A DNA stretch of 64,000 bases from Begonia masoniana (Eukaryota; Streptophyta; Magnoliopsida; Cucurbitales; Begoniaceae): positions 43,861,646 through 43,925,645 of the forward strand of contig CM039508.1 of the NCBI GenBank assembly GCA_022432975.1, written 5' to 3'. Under the pieces are notes generated by a model. That model was not told the origin of the DNA and searched no databases. It was given only the letters and a program-made list of their open reading frames with translations. The translations under genes were made by a program, and so were the position numbers. Every line of letters begins with the position of its first letter. Position 1 is the stretch's first letter. This document shows positions 54,627 to 64,000 of the stretch, piece after piece.

Positions 54627-57600
54627 TATGCCTAACTTTTTGTTCTCTAAATACACTCTAACCTTAGGTCAAATTTCTCCATGCAATCTCACTCCTCGTT
54701 GTAGGAATGCTTTGGAGAGTTGCAAACCAACCATTTGCCTTGTAAACAGCTGCGTTTAATGGAAGATAGCTATTCATCTCCTTTTCCCATGTATTGTATA
54801 TTAATATGTTGTGCTAATTTACTTAGCTTATTTAGGTCCAATTGCTAAAAAAACTGTTTTGGCCATCATCCGTCAATACTTTTGAAGTACAGAAGTTAAA
54901 TTGCACTTTATGATTTTTCTATTAATGCAATTCTTTGCTCATCAAGGTGCTCAATTTCTCAATTTTCAATGAATTATACTGGAAAAAGAGAGAGAGAGGG
55001 CTACGATTTTTGAAGAGCGGAGGGTGAGGCAAAGATACCAAGGGCCTTGTTCTATATATAATGTCAGGAACGGAGTCCCATTTCCCGTCCAGTGCTTCAA
55101 CCCATCTAGCACTGGGATCCGTTCTTCCAAAACGGGCCCCCAAGCCAGAAGGGCGAGAGTCTAGTGCATCTAAGAACTGGACGGGGGAATGAGACTACGT
55201 TGTTGGAGAACGAGGCTATGTTCCTAGTGTCACGTAGATTAGCCCTTCTTTCTCGAATAAAGGAAGGTGAGGAGGGGAGAATTTGTTAAATTTTGCATAC
55301 TTTAAAGATGAATTTGTTAAATTTTTTGACGTGATTGATATTTGTACTTGAATAATGCTATGTTTATTTTTTTATTCTACTATCATAAAAAACTTGTTGA
55401 TGTGTCAAACAATAATTGGTACAATTAATATAATAAATTACTCAATTAATGTAATAAATTATAAATAAGTAATTTATTATATTAATTGTATAAATAATAA
55501 TTTTTTTAAAAAACAAAATAAAAAAATAAATATAATATTATTATGTGTACTTACTACACTAATTATGTAATATACATTTATGACGACGATTAAGAATTCA
55601 AGATAATATTACGATAAAATATATTTTTTCGGGTCAGGTACTTTATTATTAATATAATTTAATTTAATCATCGTGGTCTTAATTTTCTAGATTCGTCTAT
55701 TTTGATTCCTTTTTTAGATGAGATGGTTTTCTAAAAAAATTTCAACATTAAATTTAAAAAAAATCGTCATGTAACCTTATTTCAATCCATGTGCGCATGT
55801 CTATGTCAACATAAATAACATAGTGACCTTTCTCGACTGAACCCAAATTAAGGCCGGTAGTTGGAAGGTTTTATTGATTTTTTTTTTTCTGTTTTTTTTT
55901 TTTTTCATTTCGTTGTTCTCGACATGCAACTGGTCGACTGAAGACCCAATTAAGATATTTTTATCGATACTACGTACATATTAACATCAATAAAAATAGT
56001 GCTATATGATTTTTTTTAATATTTCTCGAAAGAAATTAAGCGTGATTGATGCATTTTTCATGCTTCGAGACAAATAACACTAGGGTAACTCGAGTAGGAG
56101 GCATAGAGAGAAGCTTGTAAGTATTCAAGTAGAGATATTTGAATTTTTGAGCAGAATGTCAAATGGCAGCTACGTGAAAGAGACATAGACAGAGACAGAA
56201 ATTATTTTGGTCAAAAACAACGTGGGATTGAACTTTCTGTGAGTTTGAATTTTCTCTCTCTCTTCATTTTTTTAGGTATTGAACGTTCTCAACCCTCCTT
56301 TTCATGTTTGTTCTCATTTGACTCTCTCTCTCTCCATATCTCTCTCTCTAAGAATGACAGGAGAGATTGGTTTAGTACTTGCCAGAGGTAGAACCGGAGC
56401 TGTGGGTAGATAGAACATGCTCGAGCCGGGACTAAACTGAACAGCTCAGTTAAAATCGTGGTCTTGGTCTAGTTTTGCCCACCCTTAGTGCAAATCAAGT
56501 GTCTTATATTTATGTTGTCAGTTAAATTCAATTTAGCTTGTGTTGATGATAAATAACTTGAGTTTACTTTTTAAAATTTATGTTTATGAAATAATAAAAA
56601 ATAACTATAATTAAGTAGAGAAAGAATATGTATGTTAGTTGTGAATCATGTTAGAATGCATTAATTGTAGCACGTCCATTTTAATTTCCAAAAAATTTTA
56701 ATTTTATAATATAATCTTATGTGGCAATAAACAAATTTTATTTTTCTCATTATTTACTCGTTAACGATATTGAATAAAACTATAATTTTGAAAACGAAAG
56801 TTTAAATGACTTTCAAATGAAAGTAAATAAAACTCAAACATATATAAAATGCAATTGCTCTCGCAGTGGAAGAGGCTGTTATTGCTCATTGAACGTAACC
56901 AACTATCATTAGGAATTTCATCTTTAGACCAAATACAGGTAAACAGTAGAATACCACAAATGAAGAAGTGCCCAATTTTGGTATTTTTTTCGTTTATTGT
57001 TAAATTTCTAACTAATAATGAGTTATTATTAATTAGTGTATGTAATTTATTATTCTAACTATTAACATAAAGTATAACTTATTATGTACATATAATATTA
57101 TTGTTATGTGTTAATTAGGCCGAACAATGAGGTTTTTCAATTTCATTACGTCAACAACACTACAACCCTAATAATGGGTGTAGTGTTTATCAAGCCTAAT
57201 AATGTTTGTTCAATGATTATGGAGAATAATTAATTGTCATTGTAACGTGTGAATTCCTAACTTATTATGTGTTTTTTTCACTCTAAACTCATTAAGCAAC
57301 TTTAATTACAAAATATATTTTAGGGTAGTTAACCAAAAAAAAAAATCTTAAATTATGAAATAATTAACAAATTCGCTCTTAAACTATGTTGGTTAAAAAA
57401 TCGCTTTAAAATTATGTTTTGTTAACAAAATAATCATTCACGGTCAGTTGTCCATCAACAATTCATTCATGCGAACGTCTACGTATACATGGCAAGATTA
57501 TACGACGAACGTCCGTACATAAATTGCGGACTCCTGCGACAGAGAGCATTTAATTAAAATTATTACGTCAAATAAGCTATGGGTAGAAACAGTTTTTTTA

Positions 57601-57660
57601 AATTATTTTAAACCAACTAAAAAAATTTAAGATACGTGTGTTCAAGAATTAATTAGTTTA
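54627..57660. other. Intergenic, AT-rich
   Basis: No gene recognised. At 55010-55215 a GC-richer island stands out but its frames match nothing I know. CT-rich microsatellite tracts occur at about 56255-56350, and poly-T runs at about 55880-55910. Confidence 0.55.
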
Positions 57661-60600
57661 AACAATATGTTAAATAATGTGCTAGAAGAAAGTCAGAGAA
57701 TCGTTGTGATTGGTCCACGTGTAGAAGTATGGTTTGATGAATATGACCAGACTTGCTGTAGGAATGCTTCCAGGAAAGAAACCCAAGTATCCTTCCAGAA
57801 CACATTTCCCTCGGCAGCCTCTCACGTGCCTTATCACGTGTCTCTCTCTCTCTCTCTCTCTCCTCATTTGGCCTTTCATGTCCGAATCAACGGTCACTTT
57901 TCTGGAAGAATGTCTTAACTTGACACTATTGGTTGACGACTATTTATTAAGTAGTTTGATTTATGTAATTACACGTTAAATTTTTACATTTTCGCTTCCA
58001 CAATATTGCGTCGATTAAGGGTAGAACTAGACCATAATCATGGTTCGAACTCAAACCGACGGTTCTGCTCAAGTGCAGTCTGATTTACACTTCTCTAGAA
58101 ACTGTAAACGACATTTTTAACGTAGAAAAACTATGAACCATGGTTCGGTTTAGAATTTTGAGTGAAATCAATAGAACCAAATCGAACCGCAGTTAAAAAA
58201 ATTTGATCTAAATCGGGTTAAAACTCGAAAACAACTTATAATTCAGCACAAATTGAAAACCCAAAAAAAAAAAGAAATCTAAAATCAATATTACATATTT
58301 GTATATGATTAATAATATAGTTTTACTTTATTTTTATTTTGAAATTGAACCCGAGAGAAATTGTGTGTCAGATTGTTCATTGATATAATCATCGTTATAA
58401 ATAGTAAATAGTTAGAATAACATACGTTAACATCAAAATCAACTGTGCATAGAAAAGTCGTAAAAATACAAAATTAAATTATATATATATATAACATTAG
58501 TGTATAAATCTCAACCACGTCACACATTTCGTGATTCATTGATAAATTTACTTTGATCATCTATTAACCAATAATGGTTAAGCTGAGGAAGTTTCCGGTT
58601 CTTATAGAGGAAGAAAGTTTCAAATTGGATCTCAAATACACGAATTGACTAATACAACTATTAATCAATTAATTAATAATAGCCTATAATATCATTACCA
58701 ATAAATATTATAAATTTAATTTTATATTTTAATGAAAAATGTACAAGTTAAACCCAATCGCTCTTCTTCATATCGCTCGACTAGTTTAACTTGTAGCTTT
58801 CGAGATGGCTCGATCAAATTATTATTCTTCCAACTCGCGTGGTTTGAATTTTAGGTTAAATACTGACTTATCGTTGAATGACGTAACCCTCGTGTAGAGT
58901 CAATCTACGGATGAAAATTTTCTTCTTGCATTTCTTTTTCATTTAAAAATAGGAAAATATGTTTATCGATTTCAGTTTAAAATTGCGTAAAACTCATCTT
59001 ATTTGTCACATATATTTATTTAAAAATTATTTCAATTAAAAAAATAAATAATGCCAATTTATCATTTAATTTTACACTATAAACTTACCTTCTGACGTGA
59101 CAATTACGTATTGCTATTAATTGGTGTATAAATAGTTAAAATAAATTATTAATTACATCAATTAATGATTGTTACATTAAAAGGTAAGATCACAGTGAAA
59201 AATTAGAAGGTGAACCAAACATTAATATTAAAAATTTATCATTATCTTTTTAGAATCTTTGTACAAAGATTCTTCTATTAAAATTTAATAAAATTATCCT
59301 TTTTGCTACCATTTACATACATGAATATTTATTTAATTATTTGTGACTGATTAGATGTGATTAACATTTGTCACATGATATTATTATTTAATTATTTTGC
59401 TAATTTTTTTAATATAAAGATAAGCAGATGTTGATCTTTGAATACGTCATTGATGCATCATTATAATCCTGAAAACTAAAACTCATTGTACTTATTATTT
59501 TATTATTATTATTTATTATTTATACAAAAAATAATTTAGTTCAATCTCTAAAAGTTATAGATTTTAAATAATTAACTTAATTATATTCTTAATTTTTTGA
59601 TTACTTCAGTGCACACTGAAATTAATTATTAATTAATGTACGATAAATGTTATATAATTTTAAATGAGTGAGCTAATGAAGTAACATAGTTATTCTATTT
59701 CAATAGAAGTGTTTAGGGTGGATTAGTATATCTAGGTATATGATACATCGTCTTGAGATAAATAATCGAGTTTGTCATATTGTTAAGTTATTTTCATTAT
59801 CCTCTATGCTTATCACCAAACCGTGTATTATTTTTAATTGGGTAAAGTGTAACTTTGCCGATGAACTTGAAGTGAGAGAAAATTGATACATGGCATTATC
59901 TTTATTGTTGTTCAGCAAAAAGACTCACGCCTTGATAAAATTTGTTTGTATCATGTTTTTTACACGTAATAATCATTTTAATCTATTCAACTTACTTTGA
60001 CTCACTCGAGTTCTTGCACGCAAATATTTCACAGCCGATTGTGAACAAAAATCTCTGTTGAACTATTTTTTAGTTTTTAAAATCGATTGTGATATCCTAA
60101 GCAAAATGGAGGGAGTCAAGATAAACGAGTTAAAATGACCAAAAGCAAATAATCTGAGACATTTGACGAAGTTTGTCAACGAACGAACCGTTTCGTTGAT
60201 AACCCTAAGTACAAGTTCATGTTTGCTTAAAAAATAGTTTAAGGTATCTTTGTCCATGACCTTAAGTTTAGCGATTAAATTGGAATTAAACATTATAATT
60301 TTATTAATGTCATATTGAAATTAATTCTTAAAGAAACTATTACAATTTGAGAAAAACTTAAAAAAAAAAAAAAAAAAAAAAAGAACATGTGTAAATACAT
60401 GTTCTTTCTTTTGGTAATTTCTTGCTCTCATGTTCGAGTATTTGCTTCGTCTTTTAGAACGGTGTGCACAGTCCCTCGAAACTTAGATTCAAGTTTGTAT
60501 CATGCTAAAGGACAAGTTACTAAACTTTGAGGGTCTATTCAACATTAACTCTGGTTTTTTTTTTTTAAACAAAATGAATCTTAAATTTTTAAACTCTAAA

Positions 60601-61136
60601 CTTTTTGGTAGAACAAAAAGAAACTCAAACTTTGAGATTCAATCAATTTAAATCTTGAATTTTTTAAACAGTAAATATTGACCTAGCTACTATTAAAACT
60701 AAATCTAACCCATATTATAATATTTATATATAATAATTTTAATTTTAAAATTACAAATAAGGATCCAAACCGACCAAAATGAGCCCAACAAAGCATATAC
60801 TAACTAAAACCGACACAAATTGAGTAAACAGGAAAAATCTAAAATTGAAACTAAATTGGAACCAAATCGAGAAAAATAAAAAAATAAAAATTATCTTGAA
60901 GTTCGTTTTATTCACGATACAAAGTTTAAGATTCATTTTATTTTAAAAAATTAGCATTTTAACAGTTCATGTTGTAAATTTAATGCACACTCAAAGTTCA
61001 AGATTTAATTTGTAATTACTATTTATAAACCCTAAGCTAGATGATATTCTAAAAATAATGAAAGTTTATAAATTTACACATGAATAATTTTTCTAAAAAA
61101 AAATAATTAATATATTGCGTTGCTTTGGCTAGGTTC
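57661..61136. other. Intergenic with G-box cluster, palindrome and hairpin
   Basis: No gene recognised. Features: CACGTG at 57716, 57823 and 57835; (TC)n at about 57840-57863; a perfect 22-bp palindrome at 59252-59273; a poly-A tract at about 60359-60380 leading into an 11-bp hairpin at 60380-60407. Short frames here have no recognisable similarity. Confidence 0.55.
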
Positions 61137-61138
61137 AT

Positions 61139-61148
61139 GCATAAATAC
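61139..61148 (+). promoter_or_regulatory. TATA-like element of VQ gene
   Basis: GCATAAATAC, about 125 bp before the ATG at 61271, is the best TATA candidate; the stretch after it is pyrimidine-rich, as in plant 5' leaders. Confidence 0.5.
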
Positions 61149-61270
61149 CAGATGTTTCGACCTCACTTTCTCCTCTCCTTCCCTACCAGCCAATTACACT
61201 AGGAGACGTCTCTCCATAGCCAACCTCTGCTGAAAACGCTATCTTTCATGGTTCCAAACCTATAGTCCCC

Positions 61271-61906
61271 ATGTCTAACCCTACCGATTGGCTTCAGTTT
61301 TACCACCAAGACCTTCGTCCTTCTGCAAACTCAGCCCCGCCTTTCGGTGGAGTTTCTGTTTCTGGTCCTCCTTCCGACGCCACTGCCGGAGCCATTTCCG
61401 ACACCTCCGTGAGCCAGCCTGCCTCCGCCCGCCTCATCCCGGACCATGGTCGCGTCGCCAAGCCGGTTCGTAGGCGGTCGAGAGCTTCCCGGAAAACGCC
61501 GACCACTCTTCTCAACACAGACACGTCGAACTTCCGAGCCATGGTTCAGCAATTCACTGGCGGACCCAGTGCGCCCTTTGCTCTGTCGTCGACCCCTGGC
61601 CAGTCGAATTTGAGCTTTGGGTTCGCGCAGGCTCGCCAGCCGGTTAACCCTCATCCGATCATGGTTCCGCAGGAATTCCATATCCCGGTTCAGCAGAGTC
61701 TCTTCCATCCTCAGAATCAGCAACAGTTCATGTTAACGTTGAACAGCAATAATCAGAGCAATTCTTCCGCCGGCACGTACGGTTTTCCACCGTCACTGGA
61801 GGGTTCCAGAGCGGCTAACTTAATGGGTCTGTCCGGTGGAGCTTCCCTTGACGGCGTTTCGCCGGAATCAGCGAACGGTGGGAGGGGGAATAATTTCATT
61901 CGTTGA
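61271..61906 (+). CDS. VQ-motif protein, VQ22/JAV1-like (211 aa)
   Basis: Single-exon plant transcriptional cofactor. The VQ motif FRAMVQQFTG (residues 88-97, consensus FxxxVQxxTG) is the surface VQ proteins use to bind WRKY transcription factors in the nucleus. Just before it, KPVRRRSRASRK (64-75) looks like a nuclear localisation signal, followed by a KTPTTLL segment. The N-terminal MSNPTDWLQFYHQ and the spacing recall VQ22/JAV1, a jasmonate-linked repressor of defence, but the subgroup is inferred from memory of the family. The rest is Ser, Pro, Gln and Asn rich, probably disordered, with several SP/TP sites that could be MAP-kinase targets. The start is the first ATG after a TATA-like element. 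GC content is clearly higher than in the flanks. It is the only intact host gene recognised. Confidence 0.9.
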   Translation: MSNPTDWLQFYHQDLRPSANSAPPFGGVSVSGPPSDATAGAISDTSVSQPASARLIPDHGRVAKPVRRRSRASRKTPTTLLNTDTSNFRAMVQQFTGGPSAPFALSSTPGQSNLSFGFAQARQPVNPHPIMVPQEFHIPVQQSLFHPQNQQQFMLTLNSNNQSNSSAGTYGFPPSLEGSRAANLMGLSGGASLDGVSPESANGGRGNNFIR

Positions 61907-63804
61907 GTTAGGTGGAAAAGGAGAAGATGGAGAAGTTAGGTACTGACTTTCTCTGCGAAGAATTTTTGTTTCTACCGTTGTAAATATGGACGGCTCTGAT
62001 TACACTTACCACGAATCTTTTTTTTTTCCTTTTTTTGCTGAATTTCACTTTCATTTATATATATATATTTTTTATTTCTTGTGGTCTAATGACTCTAATT
62101 ATTGTGATTTTTGTTACTAAATATTGTCTTATTCATAATTCACGTACACGAGATAAAGAACGTAGTATACATTGAACTTTCGTATCGAACATCATTGTGG
62201 TTCGTATCGAACATAGTCTACTTCTTATTCTATTGTGACCGAAAAAGTTAGATAAAACGTGCATGCCTAAGTCTAGTCAATCTCAACCCTAAATTTAAGA
62301 AGTTCAATCGGGCTCCAACATTAGATCGAGTCTAAGTCACATGATACACAAGTACTTGTACATAATCAAGTCTTTTTATTTTTGTGCGGGTTCATATCGA
62401 GAACAAATTATTTGTATACGAGGAGATGGATCTTAAGACCTAATCATTTTACATATATGGACCATGTTTTCATGTGATGTAATTTAACTTATATAAATTA
62501 TTTTAATAAATTAGAAACCTTGATATTATTTAAAAATTCAAGCATTATTTCAAGGAAAATACTACAATTTGTAAAAGTATTTACTAATTTAAATAAATAC
62601 CAAAAGTCAACAGTTCTAACTGTATGAAATGGAATGAGGAAATCAAATAGATTGATGAACACTGTTACATTGTTACATATAATGGTTGAAATTAATTTTT
62701 TATATATAATATACCAAATATTCATTGTTAGATTTTTTTAATTATATGATTTCTCAAAAACTCTTTGAAGATGAATTGATGTGTTGAACTTAATTTAAAT
62801 TATAAATTTTTTGAAAACTTTGGTTAAACACTCATTTTTTCCCTCCTTTTGAAATTCGGAAATTTTAAAATTTATTTGAATTTTTTTAGAAAAATTATCT
62901 TCTATGAAGTTATGTATAATTTCGAAAAGGATACCAATAAATGACATTAGAGTTTAATGATTTATTTTATTTGAATTGGAACTTTTTTTCGAGAATTTAT
63001 GGTGATAGTGAAGGGATCAGGTGGACAGTCACATGAGTCGTACAAGGTTGCAACTCTCGTAATATGACATGTTTTAGGGTTATATATATATATATATGTT
63101 TAAGTTGTAAAATTTATTTTATTTTTTATTTTGATGTATTGAATTTCTATCGTATGCCCTTGATATTTTATTATTTAGGGTTTACCGCGTCAATCTCGGT
63201 GATTATTCTTCGTTTTTATTTGTCATATATTCTTATTTGATTATGACAAATGATTTTGAGAGAGAAAGGAACGAGGAAGAGGGAGAGAATCACAGCCCAT
63301 TGGAGGACCCATTGGCTCTAAAGTAGAAATAGCACTTACCAAAGTCAAAATCCAAACCATAATTTTAGTAAATTATGAACAATTTTGAAGTGCATTTTGA
63401 TTCCCTTAGATTACAACTTTTCCATGTTGAAAGATCACTATTAATTTTCAACATACATATGACTGCCTTTTCGCTTACGTATTTGACTTGATTATTCTAA
63501 CAAGCCAAGTTTCGATATAATTTTTAGAAACTATCAAACACTTGCACGAAATGTCACCCAATTAACAAGTCGTTCTTCATAGTATGAGATTGACAGGCAA
63601 GTAAATTAAATTGATATTAACATATTATAAGCAACATGTCACGTTAAAATCTAGCAAAATGATCAAATGAAAGTCCAAAATGAGAACATGTACGTTTAGA
63701 TACAGCAGTATTCGCATCACAAATTTTCAATTAATATCTTTAGAAAGTTGTGTAAAAATTGATAGAGTTCATTAGGAGTGTGAAACGATCAAGTTGAGAT
63801 AAAA
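61907..63804. other. Intergenic, AT-rich, downstream of VQ gene
   Basis: The VQ 3' UTR probably occupies the first 200-250 bp; no single polyadenylation signal stands out. The remainder has TA-rich microsatellites (about 62056-62070 and 63082-63098) and no recognisable gene. Confidence 0.6.
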
Positions 63805-63950
63805 AAAATCTCAATTTCCTGAGCTAGCGAGTTGAGTTCTCAATTAGTTTATCGAGTCGACCCTTTTACAAATTTGCAAAATCTCAATTTCCTGAGCTAG
63901 CGAGTTGAGTTCTCAATTAGTTTATCGAGTCGACCCTTTTACAAATTTGC
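63805..63950. repeat. Perfect 73-bp tandem duplication
   Basis: 63805-63877 and 63878-63950 are identical by eye (starting AAAATCTCAATTTCC). No coding frame or element boundary coincides with it. Confidence 0.95.
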
Positions 63951-64000
63951 ATTATTGTAACTTATACTACTTTCAAACATATATTTTGTTAATGTTAAAT

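Noticed and set aside
57667..57979. Small protein genes on either strand
   Set aside because: The frames cross a (TC)n repeat that encodes Ser-Leu runs, with no homology or codon bias.

Overview
The window is nuclear DNA of a flowering plant, most likely a eudicot; nothing seen allows a finer placement. The evidence is plant LTR-retrotransposon lineages (Sirevirus/Maximus Copia, Athila and Tekay-like chromovirus Gypsy, Cassandra TRIM), a degraded plant-type actin-related protein 4 locus and an intact VQ-motif gene. About 53.7 kb of the 64 kb is one nest of retrotransposons; the last 10.3 kb is AT-rich host DNA.

The nest can be read from target-site duplications (TSDs). Level 0: two head-to-tail, minus-strand Sireviruses. 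B (about 44435-53701) keeps its 5' LTR; A (about 44434 down to position 1) keeps a 3' LTR that runs off the window. They are fused at about 44434, with B's 3' end and A's 5' LTR missing. Level 1: a Tekay-like LTR of about 2.5 kb (4451-40402 with its insertions, TSD CAACA) splits the reverse transcriptase of A. Level 2: inside that LTR sit a Cassandra TRIM (5334-6156, TSD GCCCA) and an 11.5-kb plus-strand Athila element (6826-39404, TSD GTAAG). Level 3: the Athila 3' LTR is split by a minus-strand Tekay chromovirus array with three LTRs and two internal regions (17231-38326, a single TSD TGCTG). Level 4: both Tekay internals carry the same nested LTR insertion (full length, 29361-31456, in one; cut short at 20594-21049 in the other), and the first also carries a second Cassandra (23488-24363, TSD CCACC). 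A Sirevirus solo LTR (44831-46017, TSD AAAGG) lies antisense in the envelope-like ORF of B.

Almost every retrotransposon polyprotein is broken by stops or frameshifts. The exception is the Athila envelope-like ORF (14257-15432), which is open. Both Sireviruses and the Athila carry what looks like the same plant 'putative transposon protein' type of third ORF. The most unusual signal is a GACACC-like hexamer pair with a constant 12-bp phase, recurring through LTR, gag, integrase, RT, RNase H and env-like parts of the Sireviruses in more than one reading frame.

Right of the nest, 54131-54626 is a decayed 3' end of an ARP4-like gene. The only intact host gene recognised is 61271-61906, a single-exon VQ-motif protein resembling VQ22/JAV1. 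The remainder is AT-rich intergenic DNA with microsatellites, small palindromes and a perfect 73-bp tandem duplication.
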